From Muribaculum sp. (lineage in GTDB: Bacteria; Bacillota; Clostridia; Lachnospirales; Lachnospiraceae), in NCBI GenBank assembly GCA_023663505.1, contig JAMPHH010000012.1, positions 1 to 64,000 on the forward strand: a stretch of DNA of 64,000 nt, written 5' to 3'. The position numbers were made by a program, and so were the translations under genes. Shown here one piece after another: positions 49,308 through 58,531 of the stretch; positions within the stretch are counted from its first letter, which is position 1; the number at the start of each line of letters is the position of its first letter. The notes beneath the pieces are model-generated. The model was not told the origin of the DNA, ran no database searches, and saw only the letters and a program-made list of their open reading frames with translations.

Positions 49308-51563
49308 TTATATATCCAGATTCTTCACAAACCTTGCGTTCTCCTCGATAAATTCACGCCTAGGCTCCACCTTGTCGCCCATCAGAGTCGTAAAGGTCAG
49401 GTCAAGCTCGGATTCCGTCTCCTCGTCATAATTCACACGAAGCAATATACGGCGCTCAGGATCCATAGTGGTCTCCCAAAGCTGCTCCGCGTCCATCTCA
49501 CCCAATCCCTTATAACGCTGAATCTTATTGTTCTGGTCGCGTCCTACTTCCTTTAATATTTCATCAAGCTCCTCGTCACTGTATGCGTACCAGACCTTTT
49601 TATTCTTCTCCAATTTATAGAGAGGAGGCTTCGCAAGGAACACATGACCCTGCTTGATCAGCTCAGGCATAAAACGATACAGGAAGGTGAGCAGCAGGGT
49701 GCTGATATGCGCGCCGTCCACGTCCGCATCCGTCATCAGAATGATCTTATTATACCGAAGCTTCGTGATATCAAAATCCTCATGTATCCCTGTGCCAAAA
49801 GCAGTGATCATCGCCTTGATCTCGGCATTGGCATAGATTTTATCAAGCCTTGCCTTCTCCACATTCAAAATTTTGCCGCGCAAGGGCAGAATCGCCTGTG
49901 TAGCACGGGAACGGGCGGTCTTGGCGCTTCCTCCCGCAGAATCTCCCTCAACGATATAAATCTCACAATTTGCAGGGTCTTTATCAGAACAATCCGCAAG
50001 CTTGCCGGGCAGAGACATACCTTCAAGAGCAGTTTTTCTTCTGGTCAAATCTCTGGCTTTTCTCGCCGCTTCCCTTGCTCTCTGTGCGAGAATGGATTTC
50101 TCACAGATCGTCTTGGCAATCGAGGGATTTTGCTCAAGATAATAGGTCAATTGTTCACTGACAATACTGTCAACTGCACCTCGTGCCTCGCTGTTTCCAA
50201 GCTTTTGTTTTGTCTGTCCCTCAAACTGGGGATCCTCAATCTTCACGCTGATAATCGCAGTAAGACCCTCCCTGATATCCTCGCCTGTCAGGTTCGGCTC
50301 ACTATCCTTGAGAAGCTTCGCATTTCTGGCATAATCATTAAATGTCTTGGTCATGGCATTCCTAAAGCCTACCAAATGCGTACCGCCCTCAGGTGTGTTG
50401 ATATTATTTACAAAGCTGAATACACTCTCGTTATAGGAATCATTATGCTGAAAGGATACCTCCACATACACATGATTCTTTTCACCCTCGAAGTATAGAA
50501 TATCATCATACAGTGGCTCCTTGCTCTTGTTCAAATAGACCACAAATTCCTTGATGCCGCCCTTATAATAAAATTCTATCACCTTCTGCTGATTACCGTT
50601 TTCAAGGGTTATGTAATGAGTCTTTCCGATTTTGCCGCCCGTTAATACGGGAACTTGGGAATCCGCCGATGCGTCTGCCCCTGCTCTGGCTAAAAGCTCG
50701 TCTATCTGCTTTTTCTCAAGCTCCTTTTCCGTCATATTGACGGTTTGAGCTTCTATCTCGCCGTTTGAAGCGGATTTCTCTGATACAGTCTGACCATCTG
50801 CGGAATCGTGTGTTTCCTTGGATTCCTCGCTATTGACCTCTTGATTTGCGGAGCTTGATTCCTTGGCAGAGTCTCCACCCTGCAGTACGGTCTCCTCCTC
50901 ACGGCGGTTATCCCTGAGAATAATGCGCAAACCCTTTGTCAAAAAAGCCATCTCGCGCAAACGTCTTTTTAAAATATCAAATTCATAAACAGTTGTCTCG
51001 GTAAAAATCGTTTTATCCGGCAGAAAAGTGATCGTGGTTCCCGTCTTGTCCTCGGAACAGGTGCCAACCTCTTTGAGAGGATAACACACATGACCCTTCT
51101 CATAACGCTGCTTATAGACCTTTCCCTCCTGATAAATCTCCACCTCAAGCCATTCGGAAAGAGCATTTACAACAGAAGCTCCCACACCGTGAAGCCCTCC
51201 TGACACCTTGTATCCCCCGCCGCCGAATTTACCGCCGGCATGAAGAATGGTAAACACAACCTCCACGGCGGGAATCCCCGCCTTGTGATTAATGCCCACA
51301 GGAATCCCACGCCCGTTGTCAACCACAGTGACAGAATTATCCTCATTGATAGTCACGTCTATCAAATCACAATAACCTGCAAGCGCTTCATCTACCGCAT
51401 TGTCTACAATCTCATAGACAAGATGATGAAGTCCCCTGCTGGAGGTGGTACCTATATACATGCCGGGTCTTTTCCTGACAGCCTCCAAGCCCTCAAGAAT
51501 CTGGATCTGGTCTGCTCCATACTCATTTTCCACAATTGTATTGCTTATGTTTTCTTCGCTCAT
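49308..51563 (-). CDS. gyrB: DNA gyrase subunit B with acidic insertion
   Basis: A 751-residue GyrB. ATPase motifs are EIVDNAVDEALAG, DNGRGIPVG and GGLHGVGASVVNALS. The toprim region is IVEGDSAGGSAKTARSR and LMTDADVDGAHIS, and the C-terminal tail ends EFIEENARFVKNLDI. Residues about 222-335 (EETVLQGGDSAKESSSANQEV...KIGKTHYITLENGN) are an acidic, Ser-rich insertion not found in typical ~640-residue GyrB; it divides the ATPase transducer region. GAGGAAAA precedes the ATG at 51563. A promoter region with two extended -10 elements lies upstream. Confidence 0.97.
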   Translation of the reverse strand: MSEENISNTIVENEYGADQIQILEGLEAVRKRPGMYIGTTSSRGLHHLVYEIVDNAVDEALAGYCDLIDVTINEDNSVTVVDNGRGIPVGINHKAGIPAVEVVFTILHAGGKFGGGGYKVSGGLHGVGASVVNALSEWLEVEIYQEGKVYKQRYEKGHVCYPLKEVGTCSEDKTGTTITFLPDKTIFTETTVYEFDILKRRLREMAFLTKGLRIILRDNRREEETVLQGGDSAKESSSANQEVNSEESKETHDSADGQTVSEKSASNGEIEAQTVNMTEKELEKKQIDELLARAGADASADSQVPVLTGGKIGKTHYITLENGNQQKVIEFYYKGGIKEFVVYLNKSKEPLYDDILYFEGEKNHVYVEVSFQHNDSYNESVFSFVNNINTPEGGTHLVGFRNAMTKTFNDYARNAKLLKDSEPNLTGEDIREGLTAIISVKIEDPQFEGQTKQKLGNSEARGAVDSIVSEQLTYYLEQNPSIAKTICEKSILAQRAREAARKARDLTRRKTALEGMSLPGKLADCSDKDPANCEIYIVEGDSAGGSAKTARSRATQAILPLRGKILNVEKARLDKIYANAEIKAMITAFGTGIHEDFDITKLRYNKIILMTDADVDGAHISTLLLTFLYRFMPELIKQGHVFLAKPPLYKLEKNKKVWYAYSDEELDEILKEVGRDQNNKIQRYKGLGEMDAEQLWETTMDPERRILLRVNYDEETESELDLTFTTLMGDKVEPRREFIEENARFVKNLDI

Positions 51564-51605
51564 TTTTCCTCGCATTCTGCTTGATATTAGCTTTCTATGT
51601 TCTCC

Positions 51606-51703
51606 GCCTTGAATATGGATTTATTATACCACGATTGCTCCACAATCATGGTACTGATGGCCATTCGGCCGTTCCATGCCTTGAATATGGATTTATTATA
51701 CCA
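51606..51703 (-). promoter_or_regulatory. Duplicated promoter-like repeats upstream of gyrB
   Basis: A 26-base sequence is repeated at 51606-51631 and 51678-51703, 72 bases apart. On the minus strand each contains TGGTATAAT, an extended -10 element (TGnTATAAT), in front of AAATCCATATTCAAGGC. A strong -35 box is missing, as is common for extended -10 promoters. Probably two tandem starts for gyrB transcription. Confidence 0.6.
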
Positions 51704-51752
51704 TACTTTCGCAAAAAATGCAGTACCTTAACGGCTATAAATTGGATTTATT

Positions 51753-52841
51753 TTAGCTATTCATCAATGTGACACTTCCGTCATCAACCTTAAACACACG
51801 GTTTACTTCAAAACGATTATTCACGAATTCCTCCAAGCCCGTGCAGGTGATAATCGTCTGGATATTCCCGATGCTGTTCAAGAGATAATTCTGCCTGCTG
51901 CTGTCAAGCTCTGACAATACATCATCTAAGAGCAATACAGGGCTATCCTTTGCAATCTTTTTCACAAGCTCAATCTCTGAAAGCTTAAGAGACAGGGCAG
52001 CCGTCCGCTGCTGACCTTGAGAACCGAATTTCCTGATATCTATCTCCCCGTTCATGATAGAAAAATCATCTCTGTGAGGACCCACGGTGGTCATTTTCGC
52101 CTTGATATCCCTATCTTGGGCAAGCCTCATGCTCCTCTCAAAATTCTCCGTTTCAACATTCGGTTCATAGACGATATGTAGATTCTCCTTATCTCCGGAA
52201 AGCTTCTTGTGGATATCGTGTATCATTTCGTTCAACTGCTGCACGAAAACCTTTCGTCTCTCTATGATCTTCGTGCCGTAAGAGACAAGCTGCATATCCC
52301 ATATATTCAAGGTTTCCTTCAAATCGGGATTGTTATACATATCCTTGAGTAATTTATTTCTTTGATTGACTATTTTGTTGTAATTATTGAGATTATAAAG
52401 ATAAATATTGTCAAGCTGGCAAAGCTCCATATCAATAAATCTCCTTCTCTCGGAAGGACCATTCTTGATAATCCCCAAATCCTCCGGAGAAAAGAAAACC
52501 ACATTACATATACCGAGCAAATCCGCCGCCTTCTTTAGCTTCTGTCCGTCAACGGCAATCCCTTTTGACTTAGACTTACGCAAATGCATATCAATTCTGG
52601 TCTCTGTGTTGTCCTTTTCAATATAAGCCCTGATATGAGCTTCGTCCTTTGTAAAATTGACAATCTCCTTGTCCTTGCTCCCCTTGTGGGATTTGGTTGT
52701 GGCAGCCACATAGATTGCTTCAAGGATATTCGTCTTGCCTTGGGCATTATCCCCAAATAAAATATTAGTCCCTTTGTCAAATTCTAACCTAAGAGATTCA
52801 TAATTCCTGTAATCTGCCAGTTCCAATGACTTTATTACCAT
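51753..52841 (-). CDS. recF: DNA recombination/repair protein RecF
   Basis: A 362-residue RecF of normal length: Walker A in LFGDNAQGKTNILEAI near residue 35, the FFSPEDLGIIKNGPSERRRFIDM segment, RKFGSQGQQRTAALSLKLSEIELV signature, and Walker B LLLDDVLSELD. It loads RecA at gaps. GCAGAGGTATAAAT precedes the ATG. It lies in the conserved dnaA-dnaN-S4-recF-gyrB order. Confidence 0.97.
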   Translation of the reverse strand: MVIKSLELADYRNYESLRLEFDKGTNILFGDNAQGKTNILEAIYVAATTKSHKGSKDKEIVNFTKDEAHIRAYIEKDNTETRIDMHLRKSKSKGIAVDGQKLKKAADLLGICNVVFFSPEDLGIIKNGPSERRRFIDMELCQLDNIYLYNLNNYNKIVNQRNKLLKDMYNNPDLKETLNIWDMQLVSYGTKIIERRKVFVQQLNEMIHDIHKKLSGDKENLHIVYEPNVETENFERSMRLAQDRDIKAKMTTVGPHRDDFSIMNGEIDIRKFGSQGQQRTAALSLKLSEIELVKKIAKDSPVLLLDDVLSELDSSRQNYLLNSIGNIQTIITCTGLEEFVNNRFEVNRVFKVDDGSVTLMNS

Positions 52842-52920
52842 ATTTATACCTCTGCATATCGCAGGCTTATGCCTGCGATACTACAGTCTGATAGACTGCA
52901 CCTATAAATAATTTGAAAAT

Positions 52921-53127
52921 TTATTTTATATGAATTGTCTCCGACTCAAACTCTACAACATCGCCTGACACAAGCTTTTTTCCGCGCTGTGTCTCAACCT
53001 GTCCGTTTACCTTCACAAGTCCGTCTTGAATGACAAGCTTCGCGTCCACTCCGGAGCCCACCACGCCCGCAGCCTTTAAAGCCTGCCCAAGCTTAATAAA
53101 ATTGTCCCTTAAAGTAATTTCATGCAT
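52921..53127 (-). CDS. Small S4-domain RNA-binding protein (YaaA-like)
   Basis: A 68-residue S4 RNA-binding protein: FIKLGQALKAAGVVGSGVDAKLVIQDGLVKVNGQVETQRGKKLVSGDVVEF, the typical small S4 protein between dnaN and recF in Firmicutes (YaaA/RlbA). It binds the ribosome or RNA and takes part in ribosome assembly by inference from relatives. AAGGGACGAGAG precedes the ATG. Confidence 0.92.
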   Translation of the reverse strand: MHEITLRDNFIKLGQALKAAGVVGSGVDAKLVIQDGLVKVNGQVETQRGKKLVSGDVVEFESETIHIK

Positions 53128-53158
53128 ATCTCTCGTCCCTTTATAATTTTAGCATACT

Positions 53159-54268
53159 TTAGCTCACTGTCGAAAAGTTTACAGGCAGTATAAGATAAAT
53201 ATAGCTCTCCTCCTGATTCTTTATCAGACAAGGAGCCTTGGGGTTCACCATGTAGATATCAATCTCCTCGTCGTCAATCACACGGAGGGCGTCAATCAAG
53301 AACTTGGGATTAAAACCAATCATCAAATCCTTGCCGCTTTTCTCAATATCAATATCCTCATTCATACTTCCAAGAATGGAATTGATCTTAAGCTCCATAT
53401 TTTCATCAGTGATATTCATGATGATTGGCTTCTTATCACCCTCCTTCACCAAGAGGGTAGCGCGGTCGATACACTCCAAAAATTCTTTTTTATTGATCCT
53501 TAGCTTTGTCTCATAATCGCTCGAAAGCATCTGGTCAATCCTGAAATATTCCCCCTCGATCAGTCGGGAAACCACCGTGGTATTGTCAAATTCAAAGACA
53601 ATATGCTTTGAGGTAAAGGAAATCGTCACATCGTCCTCGGCGCCGCCCGACAAAATCTTACTGACCTCGTTCAACGTCTTGCCCGGAACCACCACCTTTC
53701 TCGGCTCATAATGATTCCTAAGCTGAATCTTGCGGATAGAGATACGATGTCCGTCAAGGGAGACCACCTTCAGCTCGTCCTCATTGATATCAAACAATTC
53801 ACCTGTCATCAGCCTGTTATTGTCATTGTCCGCAATAGAGAAAATCGTCTGTCTGACAACCTCCTTCATGGTAAACTGGCTGACAATGATACTGTTTTCC
53901 TTCTCAATCACGGGAAGATAAGAGAAATCCTCCCCCGATTTGCCCATGATGTTGAATTTTGACTTTCCACAGGTTATCGACGCCTTATAGGAGCTGTCCG
54001 TCTCTATCACGATATCACTCTCGGGAAGCTTTCTCACAATCTCAAGGAAAATCTTTGCGTCCAAGGCAATGATGCCCTTCTCTACAATCTCACCTTCAAC
54101 AATCGTCCTGATTCCGAGCTCCATATCGTTGGCGGTCAATTCGATGACTCCCTTTGTGGCGTCTATCAGAATACATTCCAAGATAGACATTGTTGTCTTA
54201 CTGGGAACTGCCTTAGATACCGTCTGTACTCCGTTCAGAAGATTTGACCTTGAACAAACTATTTTCAT
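53159..54268 (-). CDS. dnaN: DNA polymerase III subunit beta (sliding clamp)
   Basis: A 369-residue beta clamp with the three repeated domains: MKIVCSRSNLLNGVQTVSKAVPSKTTMSILECILIDA at the start, GKSGEDFSYLPVIE in the middle and NPKFLIDALRVID plus YIYLILPVN at the end. It encircles DNA and tethers the replicase. GGAAGGAGTTATACAC precedes the ATG. It follows dnaA after a 223-bp gap with one DnaA-like box. Confidence 0.97.
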   Translation of the reverse strand: MKIVCSRSNLLNGVQTVSKAVPSKTTMSILECILIDATKGVIELTANDMELGIRTIVEGEIVEKGIIALDAKIFLEIVRKLPESDIVIETDSSYKASITCGKSKFNIMGKSGEDFSYLPVIEKENSIIVSQFTMKEVVRQTIFSIADNDNNRLMTGELFDINEDELKVVSLDGHRISIRKIQLRNHYEPRKVVVPGKTLNEVSKILSGGAEDDVTISFTSKHIVFEFDNTTVVSRLIEGEYFRIDQMLSSDYETKLRINKKEFLECIDRATLLVKEGDKKPIIMNITDENMELKINSILGSMNEDIDIEKSGKDLMIGFNPKFLIDALRVIDDEEIDIYMVNPKAPCLIKNQEESYIYLILPVNFSTVS

Positions 54269-54491
54269 GTGTATAACTCCTTCCGTTATTGAGAGCTTTT
54301 GTGAATGGCTCTTTTATAATAAATAATAAAAGAATTTAATCTTATTCTTAGTAATAGATGTAGATAAGTGCAAAACTACTTCTATTATACTATTTATTAA
54401 GGAAAAATGGAATGGTTTTCCTGTGAATATTTGCCTGACAGCTTCATAATAAATATCAAGTTATCAACAATCCCTCTCTAGAGAAGGAATT
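54269..54491. other. dnaA-dnaN intergenic region with a DnaA-box-like site
   Basis: This AT-rich gap contains TTATCAACA (54461-54469), a near-consensus DnaA box, just beyond the dnaA stop. Together with the cluster upstream of dnaA it may make a bipartite origin like that of Bacillus. No gene is visible. Confidence 0.5.
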
Positions 54492-55859
54492 TTAAGTGGC
54501 GGAAGGATTAATTTTTTTCACAATGATATCCACCTTATTTTTCAAATCATCATTGCTGCTCATTTCGTCTTCTATCTTCTTGATTCCGTGCATAACCGTG
54601 GTATGATCCCCTTTATTAAGGATAGCGGCGATATTTTTGAGGGATATATTTGTGAGATTCCTGCACAAATACATCACCACCTGCCTTGGCAGCACGAACT
54701 CCGAGTTCCTTCTCTTTGATGTGATATCCTCAGGCTTTACATTAAACTGATCAGCCACGATACTGATGATCAGGTCGGGGGTGATCTCCCTTGGCTTGTC
54801 CGGATAAATAACGTCCTTCAACGCCTCCTCAGCCAAGGGAAGCGTCAGCTCGACCTTATCCAGCTTGGCAGCCGCGATAATCTTGTTGAAGGCTCCCTCA
54901 AGCTCTCTGACATTTGACTTGATGTTGGTGGCAATATATTTGATGATATCCTCATCAACATGCATGTCGCAGTTTTCTGAGTTTTTGCGCAGGATTGCTA
55001 TTCTCGTCTCGTAATCGGGCGTCTGGATATCCGCGATCAGTCCCCATTCAAAACGGGAACGGAAACGTTCCTCCAAGGTTTCTATCTCCTTTGGAGGTTT
55101 GTCCGAGGATAAAATAATTTGTTTATTGATAGAATGGAGCGCGTTAAAGGTATGGAAAAACTCCTCCTGTGTACTCTCCTTTCCTATTATAAACTGAATA
55201 TCGTCTACCATGAGCACGTCCACGTTTCTATATTTCTCACGGAGCTTCGTCATGGACGCGGCGTTACCGCTTCGAATGGATTCAATCACTTCATTGGTAA
55301 ATTCCTCACTGGTGACATATAGAACCTTCATTTCAGGATTATTTCCCAGTATAAAATGCCCGATGGAATGCATCAGGTGCGTCTTTCCAAGTCCCGGACC
55401 CCCGTACAGATATAAGGGATTGTAGACCTGTCCCGGGTTCTCCGCCACCGCAAGGCTTGCCGAATGAGCAAATTTATTGTTGCTCCCTACCACGAAGGTA
55501 TCAAATCTGTATTTTGGATTGAGATGCGCGTTTTCATAATTAATATTATAGACAGGGCTTGCATTCGCACTTTTATTTTCCGGATTGCTTGTATTGATAT
55601 CCTTCTCCAAAATAAAACTGACTTCATATTCAAAATCAAACATCTCAGAAATCGTCACCTGAAAAAATTTGCCGTACTTGGTTGAGATATAATTGATGAG
55701 CATATTCTGGTCTGAGGGTATGATGATAAATACCACGTTATCAACTGTATCGTGGTATTGCAAAGGGTCTATCCATGTAGTATAGGCAATGGAGGAGATA
55801 TCATATTCTCTCCGCACTGTCTCCTTTATCATATCCCAGTTCTCTCTAATCATATCCAT
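54492..55859 (-). CDS. dnaA: Chromosomal replication initiator DnaA
   Basis: A 455-residue DnaA. Domain I begins MDMIRENWDMIKETVRREYDIS; the AAA+ domain has GGPGLGKTHLMHSIGHF and LMVDDIQFIIGKESTQEEFFHTFN; the C-terminal DNA-binding domain has SKRRNSEFVLPRQVVMYLCRNLTNISLKNIAAILNKGDHTTVMHG. GAAAGAGGAACACG precedes the ATG at 55859. A consensus-like promoter lies at 55922-55894. DnaA boxes fill the region upstream. Confidence 0.98.
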   Translation of the reverse strand: MDMIRENWDMIKETVRREYDISSIAYTTWIDPLQYHDTVDNVVFIIIPSDQNMLINYISTKYGKFFQVTISEMFDFEYEVSFILEKDINTSNPENKSANASPVYNINYENAHLNPKYRFDTFVVGSNNKFAHSASLAVAENPGQVYNPLYLYGGPGLGKTHLMHSIGHFILGNNPEMKVLYVTSEEFTNEVIESIRSGNAASMTKLREKYRNVDVLMVDDIQFIIGKESTQEEFFHTFNALHSINKQIILSSDKPPKEIETLEERFRSRFEWGLIADIQTPDYETRIAILRKNSENCDMHVDEDIIKYIATNIKSNVRELEGAFNKIIAAAKLDKVELTLPLAEEALKDVIYPDKPREITPDLIISIVADQFNVKPEDITSKRRNSEFVLPRQVVMYLCRNLTNISLKNIAAILNKGDHTTVMHGIKKIEDEMSSNDDLKNKVDIIVKKINPSAT

Positions 55860-55893
55860 TTCGTGTTCCTCTTTCAATTCCGTATAGGTCTCT

Positions 55894-55922
55894 GTTATAA
55901 TGAGCCAAGCACACGATATCAA
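55894..55922 (-). promoter_or_regulatory. dnaA promoter
   Basis: On the minus strand TTGATA (55922-55917) and TATAAC (55899-55894) are 17 bases apart, 35 bases before the dnaA ATG. Confidence 0.75.
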
Positions 55923-55929
55923 CGAGGCT

Positions 55930-56300
55930 GGTTTTGAACAGTTACTCTAATTTTAATATAAATAAATAAATATTTCAAATATTAGTTATGAACATAAAAA
56001 AGTATAAAGTTATCCACAGTCTGTTGATAACTTTGTTGATAACTCTTTTTCTAAAATATTTATGTGGATATTTTTGTGAATTTGTGGATAATTTTAAAAA
56101 CGAGAAAAATACCTTCAAAATTGATTTTTATTGTGTTTTCAACATATATTACACAAAATATTCCTCAAAAAAGAGAAGTTATACACAAATAATCAACATA
56201 ATGTGGATAAATGATTATTTGCCAAAATATGTGGATATCTATGTGTATAAATGATTAAAAAAATTTTTATATACAAAAAACCTTTATTTTTCGGTATTTT
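55930..56300. other. oriC: Chromosomal replication origin oriC (DnaA-box cluster and AT-rich region)
   Basis: Between the divergent dnaA and rpmH genes lie at least seven DnaA-box-like sites. On the plus strand: TTATCCACA at 56010-56018 and TTATACACA at 56179-56187. On the minus strand (written as TGTGGATAA or variants): 56063-56071, 56083-56091, 56202-56210, 56230-56238 and 56242-56250. Several more TTGATAAC-like sites lie near 56020-56045. The stretch AAAAAAATTTTTATATACAAAAAA (about 56256-56280) is an AT-rich candidate unwinding element. Gene orientation flips here, in agreement with an origin. Confidence 0.9.
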
Positions 56301-56303
56301 TGC

Positions 56304-56332
56304 TTGACATTATCCCTTTTTTCTTATAAAAT
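56304..56332 (+). promoter_or_regulatory. rpmH promoter
   Basis: TTGACA (56304-56309) and TAAAAT (56327-56332) are 17 bases apart; the overlapping TATAAA (15-base spacer) is less likely. It reads toward rpmH and rnpA. Confidence 0.75.
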
Positions 56333-56373
56333 CAATTATGCTATTTTCCTGAAAAAGAAGGAGGTGCATTTTT

Positions 56374-56508
56374 ATGAAAATGACATTTCAGCCTAAAAAG
56401 CGTTCTCGTGCCAGAGTACATGGTTTTAGAGCAAGAATGAGTACACCCGGCGGAAGAAAGGTTTTAGCTGCAAGACGAGCAAAAGGAAGAAAAAGATTAT
56501 CTGCATAG
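56374..56508 (+). CDS. rpmH: 50S ribosomal protein L34
   Basis: 44 residues, MKMTFQPKKRSRARVHGFRARMSTPGGRKVLAARRAKGRKRLSA in family style: basic, with conserved RMSTPGGRKVLAARR. The AAGAAGGAGG ribosome binding site is just upstream. It is the first gene of the rpmH-rnpA-yidD-yidC-jag unit at the origin. Confidence 0.97.
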   Translation: MKMTFQPKKRSRARVHGFRARMSTPGGRKVLAARRAKGRKRLSA

Positions 56509-56568
56509 GTCACAGAAATGTGACCTTTTTGCAATTTTTGTCCTTTTATCTCAAAAAGAGGAATTCTC

Positions 56569-56922
56569 ATGCGTTTTTCAGAATCGTTGAAGAAGAATCA
56601 CCAATTCCAATTTGTCTATAAGAATGGCAGATCTCATGCAAACAAATATTTAGTTATGTATATTAAGGAAAATGGCTTGGAGATCAACAGAATTGGAATC
56701 AGCGTGAGCAAAAAAGTAGGAAACAGTGTTGTGAGACATCGCGTCACAAGACTAATTAGGGAAAGTTACAGATTACACGAAAATATATTCAATAGTGGTT
56801 TGGATATAGTAATCATTGCGAGACCGGGTGCGGCCACCGTAGGCTATGAAGAGGTGGAGAGCGCACTGCTGCATTTAGGTAAGCTTCACCGAATCATCAA
56901 GGTGTATATGTACTTTGATTGA
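56569..56922 (+). CDS. rnpA: Ribonuclease P protein component
   Basis: A 117-residue RnpA. FQFVYKNGRSHANKYLVMY, ISVSKKVGNSVVRHRVTRLIRESYR (the RNR-type motif, here RHR) and DIVIIARPGAA are conserved. It assists the RNase P RNA in 5' processing of tRNA. AAAAAGAGGAATTC precedes the ATG. It is followed immediately by yidD. Confidence 0.95.
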   Translation: MRFSESLKKNHQFQFVYKNGRSHANKYLVMYIKENGLEINRIGISVSKKVGNSVVRHRVTRLIRESYRLHENIFNSGLDIVIIARPGAATVGYEEVESALLHLGKLHRIIKVYMYFD

Positions 56923-56946
56923 TTGGGACAGCCTGAATCTGAAACT

Positions 56947-57156
56947 ATGAAAAAAATTATGATTGCCGTTATAAAATTTTATCAAAGATATTTATCTCCG
57001 CTAAAGAGGACAAGATGCCCCTATATTCCGACATGCTCCCAATATGGCTTGGAGGCAATCGAGAAATACGGCGCTCTAAAGGGGGGTCTTTTGGCTTTTT
57101 GGAGAATTCTAAGATGCAATCCCTTGTCAAAGGGAGGATATGACCCTGTTCCATAA
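56947..57156 (+). CDS. yidD: Membrane insertion efficiency factor YidD
   Basis: A 69-residue protein with the typical IKFYQRYLSPLKRTRCPYIPTCSQYGLEAIEKYGALKGGLLAFWRILRCNPLSKGGYDPVP motif set (CRF/CSQY and CNP). It helps membrane-protein insertion by YidC. The ATG at 56947 is used; a longer frame from 56923 starts with TTG. No strong ribosome binding site is visible, so expression may be coupled to rnpA. Confidence 0.92.
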   Translation: MKKIMIAVIKFYQRYLSPLKRTRCPYIPTCSQYGLEAIEKYGALKGGLLAFWRILRCNPLSKGGYDPVP

Positions 57157-57178
57157 CACGGCAAAATCAGGAGGTTGA

Positions 57179-58513
57179 ATGGACGGTATTATTTTAACTC
57201 AAATCTCCACACCGATTTTCGGGCAGATCGTGTGGATTCTGGGTAAGATTATGGAAGGAATATTTATGGCGATCAATGCGATAGGTATTCCTAATATCGG
57301 TCTTGCCATTATCTTATTTACCATTGTAGTAAATTTGTTGATGATGCCCTTGACTATCAAGCAACAGAAATTTGCGAAGCTTAATAACAAAATGAGCCCT
57401 GAGCTTCAAGCGATTCGGGACAAGTACAAGAATAAGACGGATCAGAACTCGCAGATGGCTATGAATACGGAGCAACAGGCTGTATTTGCAAAATACGGGG
57501 TATCTCCCACAGGAAGCTGCGGATATCTGCTGATTCAAATGCCGATTCTGTTGGCGCTGTATCGAGTAATCTATGCGATGCCTGCATATGTAAAGAGAAT
57601 CGGAGATACCTTCCGCGTGCTTGCAGCTAAGATCATCGAGGTGGACGAGGGACAATGGCTCATGAATCCCACCTACACGGAATTTGCCAATGCGGAGCAG
57701 GTCGAGTCCGCAAGTAAGATTGCCAACACGGTGATGACTTATGGAAAGAGCATGACGAGCGGCAATCTGGAGAATGGCGTCGTGGACGTGCTCAACAGGC
57801 TTTCCTCCTCGGACATGTCATTGGTTGCGCAGCATTATGACCTGACGAATCTGACCTTTAATGGGAATCTGATTCTAAGCAATGATACCACGCGAGGATT
57901 GATAGACATTTATAATAACTTTCTTGGCTTGAACATAGGGGATTCTCCTCAAAGTCTGGCTGTGGAAGCCTTTCATAACGGCGCATGGCTCTTGATGCTC
58001 GGTGCGGTTGCGATTCCTGTTCTTTCCGCCGTGACACAGTGGATCAGCGTGAAGCTTATGCCGCAGCAGAATGATTCCAAGAATATGGACGAGCAGACGG
58101 CGCAGATGCAGAGTACGATGAAGACCATGAATATGTTTATGCCGCTGATGTCGGCTTGGCTTTGCTTTACGCTTCCCGCAGGTATGGGAATCTACTGGGT
58201 AGCCGGAAGCGTGGTGAGGGGTATTCAGCAGGTTTTGATCAATAAGCATATTGATAAGATGGATATCAATGCCATTATCGAGCAAAATGCGGACAAGAGC
58301 GCCAAGAAGATGGAGAAGATAAAGCAGAATCAGGAGAAGCTTAACACCTATGCCAACATGAGTACTAAGAATATCAAAAGTATTCAGGAGCGGGCAAGCG
58401 TGAATTCCGATACCACGAATAGTACATCTTCTGGAACGTCAAAGGCAAAGCAAGGAAGCATCATGGCGAAGGCAAATATGGTTAGCGAATATAACAAGAG
58501 AAATAACAAGTAA
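57179..58513 (+). CDS. yidC: Membrane protein insertase YidC/SpoIIIJ
   Basis: A 444-residue YidC/OxaI protein without an N-terminal lipobox. Five membrane helices are recognisable: near 15-35, IGLAIILFTIVVNLLMMPLTIKQQKF, GYLLIQMPILLALYRVIYAMP, a helix near 270-290, and FMPLMSAWLCFTLPAGMGIYWVAGSV. A long charged C-terminal tail ends the protein. A loop of about 90 residues (DTFRVLAAKIIEVDEG...NGNLILSN) is larger than in Bacillus SpoIIIJ. AGGAGGTTGA precedes the ATG. Confidence 0.95.
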   Translation: MDGIILTQISTPIFGQIVWILGKIMEGIFMAINAIGIPNIGLAIILFTIVVNLLMMPLTIKQQKFAKLNNKMSPELQAIRDKYKNKTDQNSQMAMNTEQQAVFAKYGVSPTGSCGYLLIQMPILLALYRVIYAMPAYVKRIGDTFRVLAAKIIEVDEGQWLMNPTYTEFANAEQVESASKIANTVMTYGKSMTSGNLENGVVDVLNRLSSSDMSLVAQHYDLTNLTFNGNLILSNDTTRGLIDIYNNFLGLNIGDSPQSLAVEAFHNGAWLLMLGAVAIPVLSAVTQWISVKLMPQQNDSKNMDEQTAQMQSTMKTMNMFMPLMSAWLCFTLPAGMGIYWVAGSVVRGIQQVLINKHIDKMDINAIIEQNADKSAKKMEKIKQNQEKLNTYANMSTKNIKSIQERASVNSDTTNSTSSGTSKAKQGSIMAKANMVSEYNKRNNK

Positions 58514-58531
58514 AATTATGGAGGTAGAGAG

